Shown piece by piece: positions 13,938 through 23,295 of a stretch of DNA of 64,000 bases. The stretch lies in contig JBOHLS010000010.1 of the NCBI GenBank assembly GCA_050729835.1, positions 1-64,000 on the forward strand. The letters run 5' to 3'. A program made the position numbers and the translations under genes. The DNA comes from REEB95 sp050729835. GTDB taxonomy: Bacteria > Pseudomonadota > Alphaproteobacteria > ATCC43930 > CGMCC-115725. The first letter of the stretch is position 1; each line of letters opens with the position of its first letter. The notes under the pieces are model-generated. The model did not search any database, was not told the DNA's origin, and worked only from the letters and a program-made list of their open reading frames with translations.

Positions 13938-14801
13938 ATGCACGACGGCGGCCATGCCCCCTTCAGCGATACCAGGCCTTTTCGCAACGAGTATCGCGAG
14001 TTCATCGATGAATTCGCGCCCGATGAGGGATTTCCCTTTGACCGCATCAATATGGTCGGCGAAGCACTCGTTCCGACGATCTTGCGATCCCTGGCGCAGC
14101 AAGGACTCCGCTTGATGGTCAGCCGCGATCTCGCCAGCGCCGACAAGCTCTATCGGGCGAGCGCGGGACGGATGAAACGGCTGATCCAAACCAACGACGT
14201 GCGCTTCCACCCCAACGCGAGCCCCGCGGATACGGTGGTGATGGCGTTGGTTCGCGACGACGAGCCGCAAGGATGCATCGCGTCGCGCTTGATCTGGTGC
14301 GAGGAGAGTCTCGCCGAGGAAATGGAAAGCGGGCGATTCTGGGTGATGCATCCGCCAAGCATGTGGCGGGACCGCGACAAGTGCGTGGTTCGTGCCAACA
14401 TCGCCAGGACCATCAAGGCCTGCCACGTCGTCTGCACCGGCTCGGTCTATCTCGACCAGGGCGTGACGGGTGGATACACGCTTGCCGCCATGCTGCGTTT
14501 GCATCATCTATGGGTTCTCTGCCATTGGCGGTGGTCGTGGCTCGTCGCGATCATCGAGGGTTCGCTCGCGCGGCGACATGCATTCGACATTTATGGCATG
14601 ACCGGCATAGACCTCGGCATCTGGCGGACGCGCCCCGGCGAGGGCGGCGATCTGCACCGATACGATCTGCTCACTTGTCCGCGCGACGCGGCAATGGATT
14701 CATGGCTTCGTCCCGAGACAGCCGATCTCGCGCGGCCGATGGGGCTGCCGTCGCAATCAATCTTTCCGTGCGCCGAGCGGCGAACCCGAATCGACGCGTG
14801 A
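13938..14801 (+). CDS. unknown 287-residue protein, possibly acyltransferase-like
   Basis: I do not recognise this gene. It has no signal peptide. The centre is rich in Trp, Cys and His: RLIWCEESLAEEMESGRFWV, then ARTIKACHVVCTGSVYLDQG, then LHHLWVLCHWRWSWLVAIIE. The end of that block (HAFDIYGMTGIDLGIW) resembles the last strands of GNAT-like N-acyltransferases, but this is only a shape impression. It follows the PAS_5 gene by 169 bases on the same strand. Its last 45 bases overlap the end of the convergent transporter gene. Confidence 0.6.
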   Translation: MHDGGHAPFSDTRPFRNEYREFIDEFAPDEGFPFDRINMVGEALVPTILRSLAQQGLRLMVSRDLASADKLYRASAGRMKRLIQTNDVRFHPNASPADTVVMALVRDDEPQGCIASRLIWCEESLAEEMESGRFWVMHPPSMWRDRDKCVVRANIARTIKACHVVCTGSVYLDQGVTGGYTLAAMLRLHHLWVLCHWRWSWLVAIIEGSLARRHAFDIYGMTGIDLGIWRTRPGEGGDLHRYDLLTCPRDAAMDSWLRPETADLARPMGLPSQSIFPCAERRTRIDA

Positions 14802-16076
14802 TATCTTGCCGTCGGCCGCAACAAGGGACGGCATGGCCGCAAGCGCGAACAGGCTGAGAGACAGGCCGACCATCACGTAATACGCCGGAGCGATGGGATC
14901 GCCGGTCCGAGCAATCAGCCAGGTGACGATCGCCGGCGCGCCGCCGCCGAACAACGCGACGCCGATATTGTAGGCGGCGGCCATCGCCGTTGCACGGCTG
15001 CGCACGGGATAGAGCGCGGCGATCGTTGCGCCGCCGGGCCCCGCGTAAGCCGCGAATAAGAGGCCGAACCCAACCTCGAGGATAATGAGCGTCGTGGCGT
15101 TCGGCGCCGCATGCAGCCACCAGAATCCGGGATATACAACGACGAGAAAGAGCGCGGCGGCAACAGCCATCACCGGCACGCGTCCGATCCGGTCAGAAAC
15201 CAAGCCCATCAGCGGGCAGAAAATCGTCACGGTCGCGCCCGCAATCACTGGCGCCAAAAAGGATGCGGCGAAGCCGAGCTTGAGTATCCGAATGGCATAG
15301 GTCGGCATGAAGACAAAAAGGACGTAGAAGGCGGCTGTGCCGCCGATGACGAGCCCCAATCCGATCACGATGTTATATTTGCACGCCACCAGAACGGTCA
15401 TTACCGATTCGCCTCGGCCGTCGTGGGGCGACCGCGTCTCAAGAAATTCCGGCGTTTCCGAAAGCTTGAAGCGGATATAGAGGCCAACCGGTCCGACCAC
15501 CAAGCCGAGCAGGAAGGGCAATCGCCAACCCCACGATTCGAGTTGCTCGGGATTGAGATAGTCCGCCACGAACACCCCGACAATACCGGAAAGCAGGATC
15601 GCGGCGCCTTGTCCCGAAAACTGCCAGGCGCCATAGAATCCGCGCGAATCCGGCGGTGCGTGTTCGACGAGAAAAGCCGTTGCGCTGCCGAACACGCCTC
15701 CCGCCGATATGCCCTGCAGCAACCTGGCGACGAGGATGATCAGCGGCGCCGCCATGCCGACCATCCGGTAGGTCGGCGCCGCCGCAATCATCGCGCTTGC
15801 GAGCGACATCAACCCGATGACGAAGACCAACAGCGCTTTCCGGCCATACCGATCGGCGTAATGGCCCAGCACGACGCCGCCCAGTGGCCGGACGACATAG
15901 GAGACGGCAAAGAGCCCGAAGGTCGCGAGCAACGGGGCCCAGCCGGATTCCGGCGGGAAGAAGAGCTTCGAGATGGTCACGGCCACATAGCCGTAAATGG
16001 CGAAATCGTACCACTCGAGCGCACTGCCGATGGCGACGGCGACGATTTGTCGAAAGATCCGAGCCTCCGCCGTCAC
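14757..16076 (-). CDS. MFS transporter, metabolite:H+ symporter (MHS/ProP-like)
   Basis: This 439-residue inner-membrane protein has about 12 hydrophobic segments. The MHS signature is visible: GSALEWYDFAIYGYVA near the start, YVVRPLGGVVLGHYADRYGR around residues 60-79, then LLQGISAGGVFGSATAFLVE. WGWRLPFLLG is also typical. MHS members import organic acids or osmolytes such as proline/betaine, citrate, ketoglutarate and shikimate with protons. The substrate cannot be told from sequence. The gene ends by overlapping the 287-residue unknown gene by 45 bases and diverges from ppc. Confidence 0.87.
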   Translation of the reverse strand: MTAEARIFRQIVAVAIGSALEWYDFAIYGYVAVTISKLFFPPESGWAPLLATFGLFAVSYVVRPLGGVVLGHYADRYGRKALLVFVIGLMSLASAMIAAAPTYRMVGMAAPLIILVARLLQGISAGGVFGSATAFLVEHAPPDSRGFYGAWQFSGQGAAILLSGIVGVFVADYLNPEQLESWGWRLPFLLGLVVGPVGLYIRFKLSETPEFLETRSPHDGRGESVMTVLVACKYNIVIGLGLVIGGTAAFYVLFVFMPTYAIRILKLGFAASFLAPVIAGATVTIFCPLMGLVSDRIGRVPVMAVAAALFLVVVYPGFWWLHAAPNATTLIILEVGFGLLFAAYAGPGGATIAALYPVRSRATAMAAAYNIGVALFGGGAPAIVTWLIARTGDPIAPAYYVMVGLSLSLFALAAMPSLVAADGKISRVDSGSPLGARKD

Positions 16077-16319
16077 GCGGGGCGCCTTGTCGGCGTATCG
16101 CCGTCATCAGCAAACGCCCCGTTGCCAGCACCTCGATCCGGTGCATCATGCGGCAATGAAGCGTGAGACAATCGCATCGCTATTCGGTTAAATATCGACA
16201 ACCGCCCTGCGGCTTAACTGAAATACCCGACGATGGCAACCGAACTCGGCCCGACAGCAACCAACGCGTGCAGCCGGCCGACATGTTCGCCGGCTGGTCG
16301 CGCAAGTGGGACTTGAGCG

Positions 16320-19100
16320 ATGGTGGCGCAAGCATCGGCAGCATCCGGTGACTCACCGGCCATTGTCGAGATTCCCGACAAGGACTTGCCGTTGCGCAAC
16401 GATATCCGCCTGTTGGGGCGCGTCCTCGGCGAGACGCTGCGCGACCAGGAAGGCAAAGCCATTTTCGAGATCGTCGAGCGCGTGCGGCGATCCTCGATCC
16501 GCTTCCATCGCGATGCCGACGAGGCCGCGCGCCAGGAGCTCGAGAGCACGTTGAACCGGCTCGCGCCCGAAGAGACGACGCGGGTCATTCGTTCGTTCAC
16601 GTATTTCTCGCATCTCGCCAACCTCGCCGAGGACCAGCATCACATCCGCCGTACCCGCGCGCATGCGATGATCGCCTCGGCGCCGCGCGAAGGCACCGTC
16701 GCCCGCGCGATCGCCGCTGTGCGTGACGCCGAGGTATCGACGGCGGCGTTGCGCGCATTCTTCGAACGGGCGCTGATCTGCCCGGTGCTCACCGCCCATC
16801 CGACCGAGGTTCGCCGCCGGAGCACGCTCGACCGCGAACGGGAAATCGCGACGTTGCTCGCCGAACGCGATCGGACGGAAATGATTCCGGAGGAAGTTGC
16901 GGTCAACGACGAGGCGCTGCGGCGCGCTGTGCTGACTTTGTGGCAGACGGCGCTGTTGCGCCGCAGCCGTCTTGCGGTAATCGACGAGGTCGCCAACGGC
17001 ATCGCCTATTACGATTACACGTTCCTGCGCGAGCTGCCGCGTCTCTATACGGCAATCGAGGACCAGCTCGGCGAGCTGATGCCGGAACCGTTGCCATCGT
17101 TCCTGCGGATGGGCAGCTGGATCGGCGGTGATCGCGACGGCAATCCCTTCGTGACGGCCGAGGTCCTGCGCCAAGCGGCCCTGATGCAGAGCGACCGGGC
17201 GTTGGGCTTTTATCTGGACGAATTGCATGAACTCGGTCGCGAATTGTCGCTGCACGCGCTGCTGGTGAATACGACGGCGGAGCTCGAGAAGCTTGCCGAG
17301 CGCTCGCCGGATCGCTCGCCGCACCGGGCGCACGAGCCCTATCGCCGTGCAATCTCGGGGATTTACGCGCGTGTCGCGGCCACCGCCGCGGCGCTCAACG
17401 GCGCCCAGGCGCTACGCATGCCGGTCGGCGAAGCCGTGGCTTACGGCAGCGCCGGCGAGCTCACCGCCGACCTCAAGGTGATCCACGATTCGTTGGTGGC
17501 GAACGGCTCGACGCTGCTGGCGCGCGGCCGGCTGCGCGAATTGCGCCGTGCGGTCGACGTGTTCGGGTTCCATCTCGCGGCGCTCGACCTGCGCCAAAAC
17601 GCCGACGTGCACGAACGCGTCGTCGCCGAGCTGTTCGAAGCCGCGGCGCCGGGAACCGATTACCGCGGTTTCGGCGAGGATGAAAGGATCGCTGCGCTGG
17701 TCGCCGAGCTTGCAACCGCACGGCCGTTGGTTTCGCCTTCGTTGACGTATTCCGAAGAAACCGCAGCCGAGCTCGGCATTCTGCAAGCCGCCGCCGAAAT
17801 GCAGCGGCGCTACGGCAAGGGCGTGATCGCGAACTACGTCATCTCCAAGGCGGATGGCGTTTCCGACGTGCTTGAGGTGGTACTGCTGCTGCGCGAGGTC
17901 GGGCTGTATCGCCTGCGCCCGCACGAGATCGATCTCGACATCGTGCCGTTATTCGAAACGATCGACGATCTCCGCCACTGTGGCCAAATCGTTGATCGCC
18001 TCCTCGCGTTGCCGATCTATCGCCAACTCATTGACAGCCGCGGCGCCGTGCAAGAGGTAATGCTCGGCTACTCCGACAGCAACAAGGATGGTGGCTATCT
18101 CACCTCCGGGTGGGAGCTGTGGAAGGCCGAAACCGCGCTGGTCGAGTCCTGCCGGCGGCACGACGTGCGGCTGCGACTCTTTCACGGCCGTGGCGGCTCG
18201 GTCGGGCGCGGCGGCGGCCCCAGCTACCAGGCAATCCTGGCACAGCCCTCGGGCGCCGTGAACGGCGCCATCCGCATTACTGAGCAAGGCGAGGTCATCG
18301 CCGCCAAATATTCTAACCCCGAAGTCGGCCGCCGCAATCTCGAGGCGCTCGCCGCCGCAACCATCGAGGCGACGCTGCTGACGGGCGCCGCTGCCGCGCC
18401 ACCGGCCGCTTTCATCGCGGCGATGGAGACGCTGTCGGCGCAAGCCTATCGTGCCTACCGCAATCTGGTTTACGAGACGCCGGGCTTCGAGCGCTATTTC
18501 TGGGAAGCGACCGTCATCGGCGAGATCGTCCACCTCAACCTCGGCAGCCGGCCGGCATCACGCCGTCCGTCGCGACGCATCGCCGATCTGCGCGCGATCC
18601 CCTGGGTGTTCAGCTGGGCGCAATGCCGCTTGATGCTGCCCGGCTGGTACGGTTTCGGCTCGGCGGTCCGCGCCTGGCTCGCCGACCATCCGGACGGCAT
18701 GGCGACGCTGCGGACGATGTATCGCGAGTGGCCGTTTTTCGCGGCGTTGCTATCCAACATGGACATGGTTCTGGCCAAAAGCGACATCGCCATCGCCGAA
18801 CGCTATGCCGGCCTCGTCACCGACGCGGCGTTGCGCGAGACGATCTTCGCCCGGCTGCGCGCCGAGTGGCAGGCGACGATTGCCGCGCTGCTTGAGATCA
18901 TGGAACAGAAATCGCTGCTCGAGAGCAATCCGCTGCTCAGCCGCTCGATCCGCAACCGCTTTCCCTATCTCGATCCTCTGAACCACGTGCAGATCGAGCT
19001 GCTGAAGCGTCACCGCGCCGGCGCCACCGACGAGCACACCGTGCGCAACATCCATCGCACCATCAACGGCATCGCTACCGGCCTGCGCAACAGCGGTTGA
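16320..19100 (+). CDS. ppc: phosphoenolpyruvate carboxylase
   Basis: This 926-residue enzyme carboxylates PEP to oxaloacetate, refilling the TCA cycle. The catalytic-His motif CPVLTAHPTEVRRRS has His160. GSWIGGDRDGNPFVT, MLGYSDSNKDGGY and FHGRGGSVGRGGGP (about residues 620-634) are all present, and the C-terminus ends ATGLRNSG as in functional enzymes. Length is full. The ribosome site before ATG 16320 is weak (CTTGAGCG). It is divergent from the MHS transporter with about 240 bases between them, in which I see no gene. Confidence 0.96.
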   Translation: MVAQASAASGDSPAIVEIPDKDLPLRNDIRLLGRVLGETLRDQEGKAIFEIVERVRRSSIRFHRDADEAARQELESTLNRLAPEETTRVIRSFTYFSHLANLAEDQHHIRRTRAHAMIASAPREGTVARAIAAVRDAEVSTAALRAFFERALICPVLTAHPTEVRRRSTLDREREIATLLAERDRTEMIPEEVAVNDEALRRAVLTLWQTALLRRSRLAVIDEVANGIAYYDYTFLRELPRLYTAIEDQLGELMPEPLPSFLRMGSWIGGDRDGNPFVTAEVLRQAALMQSDRALGFYLDELHELGRELSLHALLVNTTAELEKLAERSPDRSPHRAHEPYRRAISGIYARVAATAAALNGAQALRMPVGEAVAYGSAGELTADLKVIHDSLVANGSTLLARGRLRELRRAVDVFGFHLAALDLRQNADVHERVVAELFEAAAPGTDYRGFGEDERIAALVAELATARPLVSPSLTYSEETAAELGILQAAAEMQRRYGKGVIANYVISKADGVSDVLEVVLLLREVGLYRLRPHEIDLDIVPLFETIDDLRHCGQIVDRLLALPIYRQLIDSRGAVQEVMLGYSDSNKDGGYLTSGWELWKAETALVESCRRHDVRLRLFHGRGGSVGRGGGPSYQAILAQPSGAVNGAIRITEQGEVIAAKYSNPEVGRRNLEALAAATIEATLLTGAAAAPPAAFIAAMETLSAQAYRAYRNLVYETPGFERYFWEATVIGEIVHLNLGSRPASRRPSRRIADLRAIPWVFSWAQCRLMLPGWYGFGSAVRAWLADHPDGMATLRTMYREWPFFAALLSNMDMVLAKSDIAIAERYAGLVTDAALRETIFARLRAEWQATIAALLEIMEQKSLLESNPLLSRSIRNRFPYLDPLNHVQIELLKRHRAGATDEHTVRNIHRTINGIATGLRNSG

Positions 19101-19125
19101 GGCGCGCCGGACGCGGCTGCGGCTG

Positions 19126-19380
19126 CTAGACCCGTCGGATCAGCCGGATGATCGCGACCAGGACCACCGCGCCGATCGTCGCGCTGATGATTGCGCCGAC
19201 GAGGCCCAGGCCGATGAAGACACCGAGCGTGGCGAAAATCCAGTTGCCGATGAACGCGCCGACGACGCCGACGACGAGATCGCCGATCAAGCCGAAGCCG
19301 CGGCCGCGCACAATCTGACCAGCGAGCCAGCCGGCGATCAGGCCGACGAGCAACAAGACGAGAATTCCGCTGCCATGCAT
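19126..19380 (-). CDS. GlsB/YeaQ/YmgE-family stress-response membrane protein
   Basis: This 84-residue protein has three hydrophobic stretches with the Gly-rich pattern of transglycosylase-associated/GlsB proteins: LLLVGLIAGWLAGQIVRGRG, then LIGDLVVGVVGAFIGNWI, then a final helix ending IIRLIRRV. These small inner-membrane proteins are often stress-induced; the biochemical role is not settled. I chose the ATG at 19380; an upstream extension would read through the tRNA gene. It is convergent with ppc. Confidence 0.85.
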   Translation of the reverse strand: MHGSGILVLLLVGLIAGWLAGQIVRGRGFGLIGDLVVGVVGAFIGNWIFATLGVFIGLGLVGAIISATIGAVVLVAIIRLIRRV

Positions 19381-19408
19381 GATGCTGTGGTTCCCCCTTA
19401 AACCCCTA

Positions 19409-19495
19409 TGGTGCCCCTGGCCGGACTCGAACCAGCACGCCCTTGCGGGCAACAGATTTTGAGTCTGCCGCGTCTACCAATTCCGCCACAGGGGC
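19409..19495 (-). tRNA. tRNA-Leu (anticodon CAA)
   Basis: The complement starts GCCCCTGTGGCGGAATTGG and ends in GGGGCACCA, with the CCA encoded. The acceptor stem is GCCCCTG/CAGGGGC. The anticodon stem GCAGA encloses the loop CTCAAAA, giving anticodon CAA. A long variable arm (GTTGCCCGCAAGGGCG) and GGTTCGAGTCC in the T arm confirm a class II leucine tRNA. Length is 87 bases. No integrase or attachment duplication is seen beside it. Confidence 0.96.
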
Positions 19496-19611
19496 AGCGG
19501 CGGCCACTATAACCGGGGGTCGCACGCGGTCAATGCGGCTTCGCGCTTGCGGCGGCGGCACGGATGCGGCTAGATCGCCGCTTCCAATTCTGCCGGGGCC
19601 GGGTCAACGAC

Positions 19612-20247
19612 ATGCTCGCCAAGATCGTTCCGTCGCTGGCCGGGCTAATCGTCGCGACGATCTCGACCCTTGGCTATGGCGGCGTCGTCATTTTGATGGC
19701 GATTGAATCGGCCTGCATTCCGCTGCCGTCCGAGATCATCATGCCGTTTTCCGGCTACCTGGTTTTCACTGGCCGGTTCGATCTCGTCCTGGTGGCGACA
19801 GCGGGCGCGCTTGGCTGCAACCTGGGATCGAGCATCGCCTATGCGGTCGGTTATTACGGCGGTCGCCCATTCATCGAGCGCTGGGGCGGCTATGTGCTGA
19901 TGGGCCGACGCGAACTTGATTGGGTGCACGATTTCTTCGCGCGTTATGGCAGCATCACGGTGCTGATCGGTCGGCTGCTGCCGGTGGTCCGTACCTTCAT
20001 CGCGCTGCCGGCCGGCATCGCCGGCATGTCGCAAATCAAATTTCAGATCTACACGTTCATCGGCTCGTGGCCCTGGTGCTTCGCGCTCGCCTATGTCGGA
20101 TACAAGCTGGGCAAGCAGTGGGATCGTGACCCGCGCCTGCGCGCCATCATGGAGCGCTTCGACGTGGTGATCGTCGGTGCGATCGTCCTTGGCATCGGCT
20201 GGTATATCTGGTGGCATTTGAAGCACCGCCTGCGGCCCAACGTCTAG
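19612..20247 (+). CDS. DedA-family inner-membrane protein
   Basis: This 211-residue protein belongs to the DedA/SNARE-associated family, thought to act as lipid or proton-linked transporters needed for envelope homeostasis. The family pattern is clear: ESACIPLPSEIIMPFSGYLV near residue 30, then YAVGYYGGRPFIERWGGYVL, then FFARYGSITVLIGRLLPVVR and LPAGIAGMS. I chose the ATG at 19612, since the frame upstream lacks membrane character. It begins a same-strand run with dsbB, coq7 and the FAH gene. Confidence 0.88.
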   Translation: MLAKIVPSLAGLIVATISTLGYGGVVILMAIESACIPLPSEIIMPFSGYLVFTGRFDLVLVATAGALGCNLGSSIAYAVGYYGGRPFIERWGGYVLMGRRELDWVHDFFARYGSITVLIGRLLPVVRTFIALPAGIAGMSQIKFQIYTFIGSWPWCFALAYVGYKLGKQWDRDPRLRAIMERFDVVIVGAIVLGIGWYIWWHLKHRLRPNV

Positions 20248-20269
20248 GCAGTCGAAGAGCCAGAACGCC

Positions 20270-20746
20270 ATGAACCCCGCGCGCCGCCCCCTTGCCGTCA
20301 TCTTCGTCGCCGCCATCGCCGTAATCGGCGCAGTTCTGGTGGCGCAATATTGGGGTGCCCTACAGCCTTGCGAGCTGTGCCTGATGGAACGTTGGCCCTA
20401 TTACGCGGCCATCGCCATCGCGGCTCTGGCCCTGATTCTGCCGGCCGCCGGCCGGTCGCGCGCGGCCCTGCTGTTGCTCACCTTGGTCTTCGTGGCCAGC
20501 GCCGGCCTCGGCTTCTATCATGTCGGCGTCGAATACCATTGGTTTCGCGGCCCCATCGCCTGCACCAACAGCGGCGCCGTGCCGCGAACATTGGCGGAGT
20601 TGAAGGCGATGCTAGCGCGCTCCCAGGTGGTGATGTGCGACCAGGTGCAATGGTCGCTCGGCGGCATCTCGCTCGCCGGCTGGAATTTCATCGCCTCACT
20701 GCTCATCGCCGTGTTCGCCTTCTCCGCCTGGAGGCGGCGCGCATGA
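20270..20746 (+). CDS. dsbB: disulfide bond formation protein DsbB
   Basis: This 158-residue four-helix inner-membrane protein should reoxidise DsbA by passing electrons to quinone. The first periplasmic pair is Cys34/Cys37 (PCELC) and the second Cys98/Cys123 (IACTNS and VMCDQV). Four hydrophobic segments are visible, ending with FNFIASLLIAVFAF-like residues. The stop overlaps the coq7 start as ATGA, so translation is probably coupled. The pairing with a quinone-biosynthesis gene fits its use of ubiquinone. Confidence 0.92.
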   Translation: MNPARRPLAVIFVAAIAVIGAVLVAQYWGALQPCELCLMERWPYYAAIAIAALALILPAAGRSRAALLLLTLVFVASAGLGFYHVGVEYHWFRGPIACTNSGAVPRTLAELKAMLARSQVVMCDQVQWSLGGISLAGWNFIASLLIAVFAFSAWRRRA

Positions 20747-21321
20747 GCCGGCGGCGGCGCGCGAAAACCCCGGCGCGCAGGGTGGCGGCGCGGCTGCCTG
20801 GCGACCGCGCGAGCGTCGATACGATAGCGCGCATGATCCGCGTCGATCAGGCCGGCGAGTACGGCGCGGCGCGCATCTACGACGGGCAGCTCGCGGTGCT
20901 CAAGGCTGCCGCCGCTTCCGCCGCGGTGCGGCGCATGGCGACGCAGGAAAAGCGTCATCTCGAGCGCTTCGACCAGTTGGTCGCCGAGCGGCGCGTGCGG
21001 CCGACGGCGCTGTCGCCGCTCTGGCATATCGCCGGCTATGCTCTCGGCGCGGCGACGGCGATGCTCGGCGAACGCGCAGCAATGGCCTGCACGGTTGCCG
21101 TCGAGGAGGTCATCGACGACCACTATCGCGGTCAGATCGAAAGCCTCGGCGATGGCGATGCCGATCTTGCCGCGATCATCGCCGAATTCCGCGCCGACGA
21201 GCGGGAGCATCGCGACACCGCGCTGACCCATGGCGCGACCGAGACGCCGGGCTATCCGCTGCTCGCCGCCGCGATCAAGGCCGGCTCGCGGCTCGCCATC
21301 TGGCTGTCGACCAGGATTTGA
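20743..21321 (+). CDS. coq7: demethoxyubiquinone hydroxylase COQ7
   Basis: This 192-residue ferritin-like diiron protein carries out the last hydroxylation of ubiquinone synthesis. Metal-binding motifs are visible: DQAGEYGA near residue 35, EKRHLERF at about 66, EEVIDDHYRGQIESL at about 123 and DEREHRDTALTHGA at about 151. An N-terminal basic extension precedes the core. The ATG overlaps the dsbB stop by four bases. The end of the gene carries the AAGAAGGAGG site of the next gene. Confidence 0.93.
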   Translation: MSRRRRAKTPARRVAARLPGDRASVDTIARMIRVDQAGEYGAARIYDGQLAVLKAAAASAAVRRMATQEKRHLERFDQLVAERRVRPTALSPLWHIAGYALGAATAMLGERAAMACTVAVEEVIDDHYRGQIESLGDGDADLAAIIAEFRADEREHRDTALTHGATETPGYPLLAAAIKAGSRLAIWLSTRI

Positions 21322-21335
21322 AGAAGGAGGACGGG

Positions 21336-22253
21336 GTGGCGGAATATCGTTTGCTGAGCTATCGCGACAGCACCCAGGCGGTCGCGGGCATCCTGGTCGG
21401 CGACCGGGTCTATCCGGCAGCGGCGCTGCTGCGCGACGCCGGCGTCGACGCGTCGTCGGTCAAGGCGCTGCTCGGCACCTGGGCGAAGACGCATCGCGCG
21501 CTCGCCAAAGCGGCCGGCAAGGTCAAGCCAGCCAACGGCAAGCCGCTCAAGCGCGTCAAGTTGCTGGCGCCGGTGCTTTATCCCGAAGGCCTGTTCTGCG
21601 CCGGCGCCAATTACTGGGACCACATGGAGGAAATGGCGCGCGCCCAGGGCCGCACGGTCGATCGCTCGACCCGCCCCGACGGGCCGTGGTTCTTCCTCAA
21701 GACCTCGACGCACTCGATCATCGGTCCGGATGCGCCGGCAAAGCTGCCTGCGCGATCCCGCCAGGTGGATTGGGAAGCCGAGCTGGGCGTCGTCATCGGC
21801 AAGGGCGGACGCGACCTTCCGGTCGAACACGCGCTCGATGCTGTCGCCGGTTACACCATCGTCAACGATCTGTCGGCGCGCGACTTGATGCTGCGCAAGG
21901 ACCGGCCGCCGGTGATGGCCTATGATTGGATCGGACAGAAATGCTTCGACGATGCCTCGCCGATGGGCCCGTGGATCACACCGGCTGCCTTCCTCAAGGA
22001 CCTCGGCAACCTGTCGGTCAAGTTGTGGGTTAACGGCATGCTCAAGCAGAATTCCAACACCAACCAGCTGATCCACAACGTCGCTGAGCAGGTATCGTGG
22101 CTCAGCTACCAGCTCACGCTGCGGCCAGGCGACGTGATCGCCACCGGCACGCCGGCCGGCGTCGGCATGCCGCGCGGCGAGTTCCTGAAGAAAGGCGACG
22201 TGGTGAAGATCGAGATCGAGGGCTGCGGCACGCTGACTAACCGGATGGCATGA
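21336..22253 (+). CDS. fumarylacetoacetate hydrolase (FAH) family protein
   Basis: This 305-residue enzyme resembles FAH-fold hydrolases/decarboxylases acting on 2-oxo acids. I start it at GTG 21336 because AAGAAGGAGGACGGG lies directly before it; a TTG at 21318 is in frame but would put that site inside the gene. Conserved features include LFCAGANYWDHMEEM, the metal-binding EAELGVVIGKGGR and GYTIVNDLSARDLM, and GDVIATGTPAGVG. It is the last gene of the dsbB-coq7 run. The substrate is unknown. Confidence 0.87.
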   Translation: MAEYRLLSYRDSTQAVAGILVGDRVYPAAALLRDAGVDASSVKALLGTWAKTHRALAKAAGKVKPANGKPLKRVKLLAPVLYPEGLFCAGANYWDHMEEMARAQGRTVDRSTRPDGPWFFLKTSTHSIIGPDAPAKLPARSRQVDWEAELGVVIGKGGRDLPVEHALDAVAGYTIVNDLSARDLMLRKDRPPVMAYDWIGQKCFDDASPMGPWITPAAFLKDLGNLSVKLWVNGMLKQNSNTNQLIHNVAEQVSWLSYQLTLRPGDVIATGTPAGVGMPRGEFLKKGDVVKIEIEGCGTLTNRMA

Positions 22254-22277
22254 GCCGGCCCCAGTCGGATCGGTCGG

Positions 22278-23231
22278 CTAGAGCGCGTGCTTTTTCGCCG
22301 TGATGCCCGACGACGCGATCACCTCGGGAATGTCCGAGGGGTTGAGCGGCGCCATGACGTGCGCGCCAGAAATGCCCGGCACTTCGGCCAGCTGCTGCAA
22401 CAGCTCGACGCAGATGCGCTTGCCCTCGGCGCGCGCGTCCGTCGCCTTTTCGATGCGTTCGACGATGGCGTCGGGAATGATCGTGCCGAAAAGCTTTTCC
22501 TTCATCCAGCGCGCCGAGCGCGCCGATGGGATCGGCGCGACGCCGATCAGTATCTTGAGGCGCGGCGCGAGACCGAGCTCGACCAGCCGCGCGGCATAAC
22601 GCCGGACCACGCCGATATCCATGCAGAACTGCGTCTGAATGAAATCGGCGCCCGACTCTGCCTTGCCTTTGAGGCCCTTGGCGTCCCAGTCGGACGGCGG
22701 ATCGGCTGGCAGATCGGCGGCGCCGAGAAACAGGTCGAAGCCGCCCTTGATCTCGGTGCCGGGCAGCAGCTTGTGCTCGCGCCGCATCTTTTGCACCGTC
22801 GCCAGCAGGTTGCGGCTGTCGAGATCGAACACCGCCTTGGCCTCGGGCTGATCGCCGGCCTTCGGATCGTCGCCGCCGAGGATGAGCACGTTGCGGATCC
22901 CGAGGGCGACGGCGCCCAGCAAATCGCTTTGTAACGCGATGCGGTTGCGGTCGCGGCAAGTCATTTGCAGGATCGGCTCGATGCCGTTCTGCACCAGGAA
23001 ATGCGCCGCCGCCATGCTGGCGAGATGCGACTTGGCGCCGGCGCCATCGGTGACGTTTACCGCCGCGGCCACGCCTTTCAGCGGCAGGGCGCGGGCGATG
23101 AAGTCGGTTGGATCGGCCGTGACTGGCGGCGTGATCTCGGCCGTGATGCAGAAGCGCCCTTCGTCGAGACGGCGCTGCAACGTGCCGGCGGCCGGTGTAA
23201 CCGAAGTACGGGTTTCGTTGAGGGGGCTCAT
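22278..23231 (-). CDS. metF: methylenetetrahydrofolate reductase family protein
   Basis: This 317-residue protein has the MetF TIM-barrel pattern: FCITAEITPPVTADP near residue 27, then VNVTDGAGAKSHLASMAAA, then LQMTCRDRNRIALQSDLLGA, and NVLILGGDDP. GADFIQTQFCMD and ILIGVAPIPS follow in the expected order. MetF reduces 5,10-methylene-THF to 5-methyl-THF with FAD. It is somewhat diverged, and such relatives occur in C1 or demethylation pathways, so the exact substrate is less certain. It is convergent with the FAH gene, 24 bases away. Confidence 0.82.
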   Translation of the reverse strand: MSPLNETRTSVTPAAGTLQRRLDEGRFCITAEITPPVTADPTDFIARALPLKGVAAAVNVTDGAGAKSHLASMAAAHFLVQNGIEPILQMTCRDRNRIALQSDLLGAVALGIRNVLILGGDDPKAGDQPEAKAVFDLDSRNLLATVQKMRREHKLLPGTEIKGGFDLFLGAADLPADPPSDWDAKGLKGKAESGADFIQTQFCMDIGVVRRYAARLVELGLAPRLKILIGVAPIPSARSARWMKEKLFGTIIPDAIVERIEKATDARAEGKRICVELLQQLAEVPGISGAHVMAPLNPSDIPEVIASSGITAKKHAL

Positions 23232-23295
23232 GCGGAACGCCGCCGAGTATAATCAGCCCGAAGCTCGCCTCCAGCGGAATCTTCGCTGTCGAACG

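Noticed and set aside
19409..19495. tRNA-Leu as an integration site for an island
   Set aside because: No integrase gene and no duplicated tRNA end were seen on either side; the neighbours are ordinary housekeeping genes.
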